Positions 27,838 to 36,759 of a stretch of 64,000 bases of DNA are shown in pieces. Origin of the DNA: Nitrospinaceae bacterium (GTDB lineage Bacteria; Nitrospinota; Nitrospinia; Nitrospinales; VA-1). Position 1 is the first letter of the stretch. Each line of letters opens with the position of its first letter. The stretch covers positions 534,439 to 598,438 of the forward strand of contig BQJC01000003.1 of NCBI GenBank assembly GCA_021604505.1. Reading direction: 5' to 3'. The position numbers were made by a program, and so were the translations under genes. The notes under the pieces were generated by a model, which saw only the letters and a list, made by a program, of their open reading frames with translations, made no database searches and was not told the DNA's origin.

Positions 27838-27956
27838 GCAAAATCCCGTTCTAAAGGAAGGGTTTACCAATGGGCCCTAACGTGGTAATTTTTGTGTCAA
27901 TGGGATGGGTTTTGGAAAAATAACCACAGATCAAATAACTTCAGGTGGATCCTGAC

Positions 27957-28283
27957 ATGACTGATAATACTGAAGGAAATTTGCCGAATAGGATTGTCGT
28001 AGAAATTGACCCCGACCTTGAGGAATTGATCCCAGGGTATCTTCAAAACCGCAAGAAAGATGTAGAAGGTGTCCAGGCGGCCTTGAATAACGGAGATTTT
28101 GATTTGATTCAACGCATGGGCCACACCATGAAAGGTTCCGGCGGAGGGTATGGTTTTGATTTCATTAGCGCCATCGGTTTGAATCTGGAAGAAGCCGCCA
28201 AAGAAAAGAACGTCGAAAAAATTCAGGAATCGCTGAGAAGCCTTTGCGATTTTCTTGAACGGGTGGACGTGGTATATAAATAA
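27957..28283 (+). CDS. Stand-alone Hpt (histidine phosphotransfer) protein
   Basis: This 108-residue four-helix protein contains the Hpt motif RMGHTMKGSGGGYGF, whose histidine accepts phosphate from a response-regulator receiver domain and passes it on in a phosphorelay. The rest (IQESLRSLCDFLERVDVVYK) is typical of the C-terminal helices. ATG 27957 is preferred to GTG 27945 because aggtgg sits eight bases upstream. No kinase or receiver gene is adjacent, so partners are unknown; the soluble PAS kinase at 55 kb is too far away to assign. It lies about 80 bases before the multihaem cytochrome operon. Confidence 0.85.
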   Translation: MTDNTEGNLPNRIVVEIDPDLEELIPGYLQNRKKDVEGVQAALNNGDFDLIQRMGHTMKGSGGGYGFDFISAIGLNLEEAAKEKNVEKIQESLRSLCDFLERVDVVYK

Positions 28284-28362
28284 ATTAAACCATAAAATCT
28301 GCCTTGAATTATGTTTCCTGAACCCCAAGCGCCCCTTCCATTAATTCTCTTTCTTTATACCC

Positions 28363-30525
28363 GTGGTTAACTTGCGTTCGGCTTGCCTTTTAATTTTCCC
28401 GGTTGTGTTGATCGCCTTTTCCGTCCAGGCTCAGGAGATTGATTGGACGAGCTGGCAGGAAAAATTCAACCGGATGCAGACTCAAAAGGGCGCTCCTCCC
28501 GAGAACCCGAACCTCCGCATTAAGGACCTCGAAGTCACAGCAATATTAAAAGACGCGCCCCAGGTCCGGGTATCCAGCTTCCGCAATCAATCTCGGGAAA
28601 AATGCTTGACCTGCCACGATGGGATTGAAGAGGTCAGCGCCTCGCACCCCCGCGAGTTCGGCTGCACCGTGTGCCACGGAGGAAACGGAGATTCGGTGCA
28701 AAAAACAGAAGCCCACGCGACGCTGATATTTGATCCCAGTGCAGGGACCGGCAAACGCAATCCTTCCAGTCTCGCGGTGGTCGATAAGTCCTGCGGACAA
28801 ATGTTCTGTCACTCAGGCCATTCCCAGCCCGACCGCAATCACATTCAACGCGTCAAAAAATCGATGATGGCGACGCTCGCCGGTGTGATTTCCGGCCTGC
28901 GCTATCAATGGGCCGCGCAAAGCACACCGGACGCTAAATATGGCGTCTATCCAATAGCCGATGAAGACGGCCAGATTCCGGAGGAATGGGGGGCTGTACC
29001 GCACCTGGAGGCCTTGCCCCTGTTTTCTCCCCAAGACGGCAGAGAACAGCCGCGCCTTCTTGGAAAAATCCAGGCGGCGCGGGTTTCCCGTCACGTTGGG
29101 GACCGTCTGTTGCGGCAAAAGTGTTTTCAATGTCATCTTGATTCCCCGGGAGCGCCGGGAGAGTTTCGTTCCCAGGGATGTGCGGCCTGCCACTTCACCT
29201 ATTCCAAAGATGGTTTGTATCAAGGTGAGGATCCGACCCTTTCCCGGACGGAAACCGGTCACCCCGCATACCACAAAATGACCGCCTTGACTCCGAGCCT
29301 CATTTGCACCCAGTGTCATAAAACAACAGGCTCCCTCTCGAAACCTGAAACCGGAGAGGATTCTTCCCGTTCCGGGCTTTTCCCAGGGAAAGGGCTGACA
29401 AGGCAGGACATCCATTTCGAGAAGGGATTTGATTGTATTGACTGCCATACCCAGTTTGATATCATGGGCGATGGCAACCTCTATTCCAAGCAGAATCAAG
29501 CCGTTGAGATCAGGTGCGAAACCTGTCACGGAGACAGCGGTTCTTTGCCTGCCGCAAAAGAAGTGACCGACCCTGAAGACCGGGTGATACGCCTCAGTCA
29601 GCATTACAACGGTTGGACCAATTCCGTCAACGACCGCATGATTCTTTCAGCCCGCAACCGCAAATTGACCAACGTCAAAATACAAAACAATAAGCTGATC
29701 ACCCTTGGCAAAAAAAGCGGACGTGCGTACCGCACCCCGACGATTCGAGGAGGAAAAAAGGCGCATGTCATTCCGGCCCACATTAAAAAGCTGAAGTGCT
29801 CGGCCTGCCATTCACAATGGGTTCCCGAGTGCCGGGGTTGCCACTCCCTCTTGGTCAGTAGCGGCTCTCCCAAATCCGGGAATCAAAAGGACATACTCAG
29901 CTTCACTTCTTCACCGGAAGCAATTTCTCCCGCCCTCATGGTCGGTCCAAGGGGGAAAGTGGTTCCCATGCTTGGGCAACCTTCAAGAAAATTGACGTTT
30001 ATAGATGAACAAGGAAATCCGATCGCGGCTCTGGCAAAAAATAGCGACTTTCGAGGCCAATACCGCGAGTGGGCTTTTACCAATCCACACGGATATTCCG
30101 GTTCCAACACCGCCTATGCAGTGGCTCCCCATTCCGTTGGCAAAAAGGTGCGTTCCTGCGCCAGCTGTCATCTGTCGCCCAAAACTCTGGGTCTGGGTGA
30201 CGGGGACCTGTTTTTCGGTCGAAAACCGTCCGGAAAAGACGACCAAATGAAACCTTTGGTTCGATCGGATATCGTAAAGCATCGTTCCGTTTTTGCTCCC
30301 GACGCCAAGGTGGACGTTCTCGGAAAACCCTTGGCCGGAACCAGTCAATCGGGAGCCCGTCCTTTCAACCAGAAAGAAATCGCACGGATTCTCAGGGTCG
30401 GCAATTGCATTCCCTGCCACGACAGTTACAACGATCCGATCTACCGCAACATAAAAAAAAGTTATGGGTTTGAGAATAAAATTGCGCATCATAGACTCAG
30501 AAACAAAATTTTAAACAAGAAATAA
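28363..30525 (+). CDS. Periplasmic multihaem cytochrome c with 12 haem-binding sites (11 CxxCH + 1 Cx4CH)
   Basis: This 720-residue protein has a signal peptide (SACLLIFPVVLIAFSVQAQ) and eleven CxxCH motifs: CLTCH (from C81), CTVCH, CFQCH, CAACH, CTQCH, CIDCH, CETCH, CSACH, CRGCH, CASCH and CIPCH. An unusual C144-x4-C149-H150 stands in third position. The same position in the downstream paralogue is a normal CGKCH, so this is very likely a genuine haem site. The start is a GTG at 28363, with a TTG nine bases later as an alternative. I do not recognise it as NrfA, Hao, octahaem tetrathionate reductase or an MtrA/OmcS type. It is the first of four cytochrome genes packed with gaps of 0-8 bases, so it is probably part of one electron-transfer complex. 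Confidence 0.85.
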   Translation: MVNLRSACLLIFPVVLIAFSVQAQEIDWTSWQEKFNRMQTQKGAPPENPNLRIKDLEVTAILKDAPQVRVSSFRNQSREKCLTCHDGIEEVSASHPREFGCTVCHGGNGDSVQKTEAHATLIFDPSAGTGKRNPSSLAVVDKSCGQMFCHSGHSQPDRNHIQRVKKSMMATLAGVISGLRYQWAAQSTPDAKYGVYPIADEDGQIPEEWGAVPHLEALPLFSPQDGREQPRLLGKIQAARVSRHVGDRLLRQKCFQCHLDSPGAPGEFRSQGCAACHFTYSKDGLYQGEDPTLSRTETGHPAYHKMTALTPSLICTQCHKTTGSLSKPETGEDSSRSGLFPGKGLTRQDIHFEKGFDCIDCHTQFDIMGDGNLYSKQNQAVEIRCETCHGDSGSLPAAKEVTDPEDRVIRLSQHYNGWTNSVNDRMILSARNRKLTNVKIQNNKLITLGKKSGRAYRTPTIRGGKKAHVIPAHIKKLKCSACHSQWVPECRGCHSLLVSSGSPKSGNQKDILSFTSSPEAISPALMVGPRGKVVPMLGQPSRKLTFIDEQGNPIAALAKNSDFRGQYREWAFTNPHGYSGSNTAYAVAPHSVGKKVRSCASCHLSPKTLGLGDGDLFFGRKPSGKDDQMKPLVRSDIVKHRSVFAPDAKVDVLGKPLAGTSQSGARPFNQKEIARILRVGNCIPCHDSYNDPIYRNIKKSYGFENKIAHHRLRNKILNKK

Positions 30526-30533
30526 ATCCGCAA

Positions 30534-33440
30534 ATGCCCTTGTCAAAAAAATTCTGGATGGTCGCCCTGTTGGCGCTGTTACCGCTGGCAATGACGGCAT
30601 CCTCTCTTTTCGGCCAAATGGAAAACGAGATGGACGACCAAGGCCGTATCGAGTCTCAGCAGACGGATTTATTTCAATGGCCGCTTCCATTAGATAGTTC
30701 GGAAACTTCCGAGGAACAAAACGCTATTTCCGAATCCACCTTTACTGAAGAAGCGCCCCCGGCGACCTACCCCAAGGGAGAACCTTTAGAGGAAAAAACC
30801 TCCGAAGAACTGCCGCCCTTTTCACCGCAGGAAAAAAGAACCGTCGAGGTTCCCGAATTTCAAGACAAGCCCTTTGTGGACGCCGGCGATTTTCGCGATC
30901 CCTTTTTCCCCGTCCGCGGGTTTCAGAATGATTCCCCCCGGGTTTTAAAACCCGGAGTCACGGTGGATGGTCTTCAGTTTTTCTCGTATACCAATTCCAA
31001 CCCATTCATAGAAAATTTCTACCGCAACACCAATTTTTCGCTGAAACACGTTTTTGGAAAAGTCGTTCAATTAGAATCGGGCCGGGGATGCCTGCATTGT
31101 CACAATGGAATCGAAGAAATCAGCCCCAACCATAAATTCAGATGCACCCAATGCCATGGCGGAAACCGCCGGGCCAAATCCCTTCCCCAGGCACACAAAA
31201 ACTTAGTGGCCAACCCTTCGGATCTCGATCATGCCGCTAAGTTTTGCGGAAAATGCCACGCAGAAGAGATCGCAAAGGTGGAGCAATCCTCCATGACCAC
31301 CGCTAAGGGAATTATCAACACCACACGATACGCCTGGGGAGCCCAGTCTCATGCGGAAGGCATTTATTCCCTGCGTCCTAAGACCGAGGTCGGCGAGAGC
31401 CCACTGCCTTCTGCCGAAGGAGGTCACCCGGTCGATGCGCTTTTACGAACCAAATGCCTGCGCTGTCATGTCCAAGGACAGTCCCCCCACCGTTCGGGCG
31501 ATTACCGGGCCACTGGCTGTGCGTCCTGCCACATGATTTATGGAAACGATGGACTGACCTTGACACGGGATCGCGCCATCCAATCCCGACAACAAAATCA
31601 TGTCGAGGAAAATAAAACCCGGTTCCAGCAGAAATCATCTTCCCAGCCCCTGAAAAACAAACGCGGCTACCCCGTGATGCACAAATTCACACTGGCGATT
31701 CCCAGCGTCCAATGCGAGCATTGCCATAACGCCAACGGCGTCGGCAACGAATTCGAAGGCTTGTTGAGAAAACCCGCCCGGCCCCAGCTTGAACAATCCA
31801 AGGCTGACTCGGAGAAACCGGTTCTTTACGGAAGCGAACATGAGTTTTTGACTCCAGACATCCACCGCGAACGCGGAATGCATTGCATCGACTGCCACGG
31901 AATCAACGGAATCAAAGGTTCGTCCTCCTCCCCCGACCTTCACTCTAAAGTTGCGATCCGCTGTGAAGATTGTCATGGCACCCATTCCAGGGAGCCGGAT
32001 GAATTCTTGCTGGTGCAATCGGACCCCAACACAAAAGAAGTATTGAACAGCGTGAATCGGAATCCCAATCTAAGAAAAAAAATCCGGCCCGGAAACATCA
32101 TTCTCGTCAACTCCGAGGGAACCCGGATGCCGCACATCAAGCGCGATAAGAAACAATGGGTCCTGTATTCCAAAGTCACCGGCAAAAAACACGTCATCCC
32201 GATCCTGAAAAATATCAAACGCCCCGCCGCCCATCAGGTGACCAAACACATGGCCTCCATGGAATGCCACACGTGTCACGCCCGCTGGTCGGCCAGCGAC
32301 TGGGGAATGCACCTCATTAAAGAACCTTCGCTAAATTTGGAAAAATGGAAAAGCTGGAATTTTTCCGATCCGACCCTGCAACAGCTACTGTCCCAGGAAA
32401 ACCCTCAGGATGCGCCGGGAAAAATGCTCGACTGGTTAACGGCGACATCAAGCCCAAATGGCATCGAAGGCACATGGATCGACGGACTGTGGTGGAACGT
32501 TTTGACGGAAACCAGCTGGCAGGATATGATTCTCGGAAAAAACGCTCGCGGCAAATACACGGTCATGAAACCGCGCTACCAGTATTTCCTGACCGAACGT
32601 ACCGCTGACAATCAAACCCCGGAAAAAAGAGGGGAGGTCCTTAAAACGGTCGACGGAAGACCCGGCCTGATCCTGGTACCGCATACACCGCACACGATCC
32701 GAACAACGGCAAGAAGCTGTGAAAGCTGTCATGAAAATAATCTGGCGATGGGATTGGGAAATCCTTTAAAGCGTTCCGTCCTGGACGGCAAATTATTTTT
32801 CAACGAGTTTTATAAAAACAACCGCCTGCTTCCCGAATTTCAGCTCAAACAGGTTGTCACCGATAAGGGAACCGTTTTGCAAACCGCAGTGCCTCCCGGG
32901 AAAACCCGTTTTCTAAAAACAAGGGAGATCGATACCCTGGCGAAAAAAAGCAATTCGTACCGGGCGTTTCGTTACCTCAATCTTCGGAAACTGGGGTATC
33001 CCAGGCTTCTCATGCGCAATGAATTCCCCTACGACATCAGACATCAAGCCAACGAAAAAAACTACGGATCCCCTTCTCCGGTCGAGGACTTGTATTATGA
33101 TTTTGAAAAAAACCAGTTCTTTGCCTCCGGCACATCCTTAGAGGACATCCTTAAAAAACGGGCCCGGCCGTCCGAAAGCCCCACGGAACAACCATTCGAT
33201 GAACAACCGGATTTTCAGATCGAAATAGAAGAAGAACGTCCCTTTGATATTCACGAACCCCTTGCGGGACAACAGCCCCTGGAAAGCTTTCCTGAATCCC
33301 CAGACTCTCTCGAGCCCCCTAAAGAGCAAACCCTTGAAGAGGAAGGAAATTCCATCATAGAATTTTTCCAGGGCATTTTTGAAGAAGGTTCTAACCCGCC
33401 TTCCCCAGTAGAGCCGGATCAGCCACCCTTGACAGAATAA
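30534..33440 (+). CDS. Periplasmic decahaem cytochrome c, paralogue of the preceding gene, with acidic tails
   Basis: This 968-residue protein has a signal peptide (MVALLALLPLAMTASSLFG) and ten CxxCH motifs: CLHCH, CTQCH, CGKCH (from C238), CLRCH, CASCH, CEHCH, CIDCH, CEDCH, CHTCH and CESCH. Phrases around the haems line up with the preceding protein (CLHCHNGIEEIS with CLTCHDGIEEVS; TTRYAWGAQS with GLRYQWAAQS; CASCHMIYGNDGL with CAACHFTYSKDGL). Two haems of the paralogue are absent (its tenth and twelfth). What is added is an acidic, Pro/Glu-rich N-terminal region (about residues 25-150) and an acidic tail over the last 80 residues. No membrane helix other than the signal is seen. The start lies eight bases after the previous stop. 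Confidence 0.85.
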   Translation: MPLSKKFWMVALLALLPLAMTASSLFGQMENEMDDQGRIESQQTDLFQWPLPLDSSETSEEQNAISESTFTEEAPPATYPKGEPLEEKTSEELPPFSPQEKRTVEVPEFQDKPFVDAGDFRDPFFPVRGFQNDSPRVLKPGVTVDGLQFFSYTNSNPFIENFYRNTNFSLKHVFGKVVQLESGRGCLHCHNGIEEISPNHKFRCTQCHGGNRRAKSLPQAHKNLVANPSDLDHAAKFCGKCHAEEIAKVEQSSMTTAKGIINTTRYAWGAQSHAEGIYSLRPKTEVGESPLPSAEGGHPVDALLRTKCLRCHVQGQSPHRSGDYRATGCASCHMIYGNDGLTLTRDRAIQSRQQNHVEENKTRFQQKSSSQPLKNKRGYPVMHKFTLAIPSVQCEHCHNANGVGNEFEGLLRKPARPQLEQSKADSEKPVLYGSEHEFLTPDIHRERGMHCIDCHGINGIKGSSSSPDLHSKVAIRCEDCHGTHSREPDEFLLVQSDPNTKEVLNSVNRNPNLRKKIRPGNIILVNSEGTRMPHIKRDKKQWVLYSKVTGKKHVIPILKNIKRPAAHQVTKHMASMECHTCHARWSASDWGMHLIKEPSLNLEKWKSWNFSDPTLQQLLSQENPQDAPGKMLDWLTATSSPNGIEGTWIDGLWWNVLTETSWQDMILGKNARGKYTVMKPRYQYFLTERTADNQTPEKRGEVLKTVDGRPGLILVPHTPHTIRTTARSCESCHENNLAMGLGNPLKRSVLDGKLFFNEFYKNNRLLPEFQLKQVVTDKGTVLQTAVPPGKTRFLKTREIDTLAKKSNSYRAFRYLNLRKLGYPRLLMRNEFPYDIRHQANEKNYGSPSPVEDLYYDFEKNQFFASGTSLEDILKKRARPSESPTEQPFDEQPDFQIEIEEERPFDIHEPLAGQQPLESFPESPDSLEPPKEQTLEEEGNSIIEFFQGIFEEGSNPPSPVEPDQPPLTE

Positions 33441-33448
33441 AAAACCAC

Positions 33449-34117
33449 ATGCCGTTTATTATGCCCGCCTTATTATTTGCAGGGTTGATCTTGACAACAC
33501 CCGCTCAGGCCGATTCAACACTTCTCAATAAATATGATTGCACCTCGTGCCACCGGCTCACAAACGACGAGCCTAAAGAGTCATTTAAGGCCCCCGATTT
33601 GTTTTATGCCGGAAATAAATTTCAAAAATCCTGGCTGGAGAAATTCCTGCAAAACCCGGTGATCATCAGAAAAGCGGGAACCATAACCGATCCCGGATTT
33701 CTGCGAGGGACTCCCACTCTGGCGCGACCTCATCCCTCACTTCCCCCGGAAGAAGCGTTAGAAATGACCGAATTTTTGATGTCCCTGTCATTGCCCGAAC
33801 TGGCAACGGACCAGGTGGATGACACTCCTTTATCGAAAGGAAAAAAATCAAAAATCAAGATCCTGTTTGAGAGAAACTACGGTTGCATTGCCTGTCACGA
33901 AGGGATCAATCTGGCCGGTCAACCGCGGGGAGGCATTTCCGGCCCCTCCCTCGCCAACGCCGGAAACCGGCTGACTGCCGGCTGGGTTTACAATTGGCTG
34001 AAAACCCCTGAAAATTTTCTGGCCAGGGGCCGCATGCCCGCATACAAATTTGATGATGCAACCGCGGCACATCTCACGAAATATATAATGTCTCTCAAAA
34101 TCGGAGACTGGAATTAG
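33449..34117 (+). CDS. Dihaem cytochrome c
   Basis: This 222-residue periplasmic protein has a signal peptide (MPALLFAGLILTTPAQA) and two class-I-like cytochrome c domains. The first has CTSCH near residue 30 and the second CIACH near residue 148. Likely methionine axial ligands are visible in the second domain (ARGRMPAYKF). Such small dihaem proteins shuttle electrons between larger complexes. It starts eight bases after the decahaem gene and its stop directly abuts the next start codon, so it is co-translated with the other cytochromes of the cluster. Confidence 0.85.
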   Translation: MPFIMPALLFAGLILTTPAQADSTLLNKYDCTSCHRLTNDEPKESFKAPDLFYAGNKFQKSWLEKFLQNPVIIRKAGTITDPGFLRGTPTLARPHPSLPPEEALEMTEFLMSLSLPELATDQVDDTPLSKGKKSKIKILFERNYGCIACHEGINLAGQPRGGISGPSLANAGNRLTAGWVYNWLKTPENFLARGRMPAYKFDDATAAHLTKYIMSLKIGDWN

Positions 34118-34579
34118 ATGACTTTGAAAAACCAAACTGGGGCAATATTTTTTAGCGCGCTGCTCTTGCTGGTTACCGGCTGTGGGGAGAATGCGAAAGA
34201 AACCGCCCAAGGAGTCCCGCCTTCCCCAGCGCAGAAAACAGAGGCCCCTTCGCCACCGCCGGACTCCATTCCGGAAAAACACCTCGTCACCGCAAAAACC
34301 AGAGAGGTGTACCAGTGGTATTGCGCCCAATGCCATGGTCTGCAAGGCAAGGGCGACGGCATCAATGCCCGGCTGTTGACCGTCCCGCCGCGTGATCACA
34401 CCAAGGCGGACTATCTGGAAACCCGAAGCGATCAGCAATTATTCGACGCGATCAAAAAAGGCGGCCTCGCGGTCGGACGGGCTCCCTGCATGCCGAGCTG
34501 GGAGCACACGCTGGATGAGGACACCATGCATTCCCTCGTCCGCTACATCCGTGAATTATGCGAATGCGAGGCAATCTGA
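34118..34579 (+). CDS. Monohaem cytochrome c lipoprotein
   Basis: This 153-residue protein has a lipobox (LLLVTGC, lipidated Cys near residue 22), a Pro/Ser-rich tether (about residues 30-50) and one cytochrome c domain with CAQCH in WYCAQCHGLQGKGDG and a probable Met ligand in PCMPSW. It would sit anchored on a membrane surface with its haem on a flexible arm, a good arrangement for contacting the multihaem partners encoded upstream. The ATG follows the TAG of the dihaem gene without any gap. It is the last gene of the four-gene cytochrome operon; a promoter for the next operon follows. Confidence 0.85.
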   Translation: MTLKNQTGAIFFSALLLLVTGCGENAKETAQGVPPSPAQKTEAPSPPPDSIPEKHLVTAKTREVYQWYCAQCHGLQGKGDGINARLLTVPPRDHTKADYLETRSDQQLFDAIKKGGLAVGRAPCMPSWEHTLDEDTMHSLVRYIRELCECEAI

Positions 34580-34587
34580 CAATAATT

Positions 34588-34596
34588 TGTTATAAT
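34588..34596 (+). promoter_or_regulatory. Extended -10 promoter for the DUF1015-engB pair
   Basis: TGTTATAAT at 34588-34596 fits TG-N-TATAAT. There is no convincing -35 box. It lies just after the cytochrome operon and about 75 bases before the DUF1015 start, giving that gene pair its own promoter. Confidence 0.45.
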
Positions 34597-34672
34597 CAAT
34601 CCTATCGAGCTGGAGGATCTTAAAAAAGAACCACATTCCTCAAGCCCTCAACGCCGCTCATTTCGGGTTCAC

Positions 34673-35968
34673 ATGGTAGATATCGCACCCTTTTCGGGAT
34701 ATTTATACGATCAACAAAAAACTGGGTCCCTCGACCTGGTGACCGCTCCACCTTACGACGTCATCTCCCCTGACGCTCAGGAAAAACTTTATGCGAAAAA
34801 TCCATACAATGTCATTCGCCTGATTCTCGGCAAACAATTTCCAGAGGATACCGGTGAAGACAACCGATACACGCGGTCCGCAGAGGTATTTCATGAATGG
34901 ATGGCCAACGGGGTCTTGAGTCGGGACGAAACACCCGCCTTTTACGTTTACAGTCAGGACTATCGCTTTCAGGGAAAACAGCTGAGCCGAATCGGGTTTT
35001 TCGCTAGGGTGAAGATTGAGGATTTCAGCACCGGAAACATCTGCCCACACGAATTCACCCTGGCCAAAGCCAAAAAAGACCGCAAACACCTGCTGGAAGC
35101 CTGCCAAGCCAATTTCAGTCCCATTTTCGGTTTGTTTTCAGATCCCGAGGCCGCAATCGACAAAAAACTTGCGGTCCTCAGGCAGGAAGACCCGGTGACG
35201 ACCATCGAAGATGGCGGCGTGACGCATCGGTTCTGGCGGCTCACGGATTCAGAGTCCATTCAGGCGATCTCCAAAAGTTTTTCATCTAAGAAAATTTATA
35301 TTGCCGACGGCCATCACCGTTACGAGACCGCCCTCGCCTACCATAAAACCCACGGCTCCAGGGTTCCCGGCTCGTCGCATGTGATGATGTTTCTCACGAA
35401 TCTCAATTCAGAGAACATGTCCATTTACCCGATTCACCGTATGATACGTTGTCCTCAAGCTTTTGACGGGCAGGAATTTTTATCCCGGTTGAGCGAATTT
35501 TTTGACATCGAACCTATCGCCCCCGACACTCCGGCTGACGGTATCTCTTCGCTTCTTAAAAAATCCGGCGAAGACCAGATTGTGTTTGCCGTCACCTTGG
35601 GAAAAAATAAAATGCATCTTTTGAAACTCAAAGACCCGGGCAACATCACCCCGTTTCTGCAGCCGGATGAACCGGAGGATCTTAAGGTCCTGGATGTCGC
35701 CCAATTGCATGCGCTGGTGATCCGGCATTTATTGCATATCGATACCAGACAAAGTGACAACCAGCTCTACGTCGCCTACACAGTGGATATCGGTGCGGCG
35801 ATGGAAAAGGTGAACTCGGGAGAATTCGATCTGGCATTCTTCGTCAACGCCACCAAAATGGATCAGGTCCGGGAACTGGCTGAAAAAGGCATCCGTCTGC
35901 CTCAAAAGGCGACTTATTTTTATCCAAAATTATTATCGGGGCTGGTGATCAACAAGTTTGAATCATGA
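34673..35968 (+). CDS. DUF1015 family protein
   Basis: This 431-residue cytoplasmic protein is clearly a DUF1015 member. It begins ...FSGYLYDQQKTGSLDLVTAPPYDVIS and has the family signature IADGHHRYETALAY. Proteins of this family are widespread and often encoded near serine biosynthesis genes, but no biochemical role is established to my knowledge. The HHRYET motif suggests a metal- or phosphate-binding site. Its stop overlaps the start of engB by four bases (ATGA at 35965-35968). Confidence 0.9.
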   Translation: MVDIAPFSGYLYDQQKTGSLDLVTAPPYDVISPDAQEKLYAKNPYNVIRLILGKQFPEDTGEDNRYTRSAEVFHEWMANGVLSRDETPAFYVYSQDYRFQGKQLSRIGFFARVKIEDFSTGNICPHEFTLAKAKKDRKHLLEACQANFSPIFGLFSDPEAAIDKKLAVLRQEDPVTTIEDGGVTHRFWRLTDSESIQAISKSFSSKKIYIADGHHRYETALAYHKTHGSRVPGSSHVMMFLTNLNSENMSIYPIHRMIRCPQAFDGQEFLSRLSEFFDIEPIAPDTPADGISSLLKKSGEDQIVFAVTLGKNKMHLLKLKDPGNITPFLQPDEPEDLKVLDVAQLHALVIRHLLHIDTRQSDNQLYVAYTVDIGAAMEKVNSGEFDLAFFVNATKMDQVRELAEKGIRLPQKATYFYPKLLSGLVINKFES

Positions 35969-36582
35969 AAATCATTTCGGCGGAATTTTTAACGGGAGCA
36001 GTTTCTCCCAGGCAATACCCTCGCGCTTCCCTACCTGAGTTTGCTTTTGCGGGCCGCTCCAATGTCGGAAAGTCCTCCCTGCTCAGATCCCTGCTCAACC
36101 GCAAAAAACTGGTGCGTACCAGCTCCACTCCTGGGAAAACCCAGCACATCAATTTTTTCAAGGTCAATGAAGACTTGATCTTCACCGATCTTCCCGGTTA
36201 CGGATTCGCAAAGGTTCCGGCCTCCGTCCAGAAAAAGTGGAAAAAAATGATCGAACAATACCTTCTCAAGCGGGAGTCCCTGACCGCATTGATATTTATC
36301 GTCGATCTCCGCCGCGACCCGACCCCTCTGGATCTGGAATTAAAAGAGTGGTTGGAGGCGTCTGAAATAAGCTATATCCTGGTCGCGACGAAATCCGATA
36401 AACTTTCCGCAGCGGAAAAGAAAAAGCAGATTCAAAAAATAAAAAGCGCGTATGTGGAAGAAGGATCTGGTGATTTGATCGTGTATTCGAGTAAAAGCAA
36501 CCTGGGGCGAAAGGAATTGTGGAACCACATTATGAAACTGGCGGAGGAACAAAAAATCGCGCTTGAAAAGGAGACGACTTAA
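35965..36582 (+). CDS. engB: Ribosome biogenesis GTPase EngB/YsxC
   Basis: EngB is a small essential GTPase that helps assemble the 50S subunit. The 205-residue protein has the P-loop GRSNVGKSS, the switch-I region TPGKTQHINFF, TDLPGYGFA (G3, with the Pro-Gly-Tyr-Gly of this family), TKSDKLS (G4) and a final YSSKSNLG (G5). Its length is typical. It is coupled to the DUF1015 gene by a four-base overlap and followed by a palindromic element. Confidence 0.95.
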   Translation: MKIISAEFLTGAVSPRQYPRASLPEFAFAGRSNVGKSSLLRSLLNRKKLVRTSSTPGKTQHINFFKVNEDLIFTDLPGYGFAKVPASVQKKWKKMIEQYLLKRESLTALIFIVDLRRDPTPLDLELKEWLEASEISYILVATKSDKLSAAEKKKQIQKIKSAYVEEGSGDLIVYSSKSNLGRKELWNHIMKLAEEQKIALEKETT

Positions 36583-36623
36583 AGCGCAACTCGTAAAGAG
36601 AATCAAAGAAGCGTCAACCTTCG

Positions 36624-36663
36624 ACATGCTCAGCAGCCCCAATGGAAGGACTGCCGAGCATGT
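36624..36663. repeat. Palindromic REP-like element between converging genes
   Basis: The arms ACATGCTC-a-GCAG (36624-36636) and CTGC-c-GAGCATGT (36651-36663) pair as 8 plus 4 base pairs around one mismatch, with a 14-base loop. The surrounding ccttcgacatgctcagcag resembles the short dispersed palindromes found between genes in many genomes. Lying between converging engB and ferredoxin genes, it could also end transcription from both sides, although no T-run follows. Confidence 0.5.
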
Positions 36664-36759
36664 GATATGCGACCATTGCATTCATGCCCCTAAGGTGTTG
36701 GAGGGGTAAGCTGAAGCGTGAGGGTCTATAAGAGAGATGGTTTCCTGCAGGTGGAAAAG

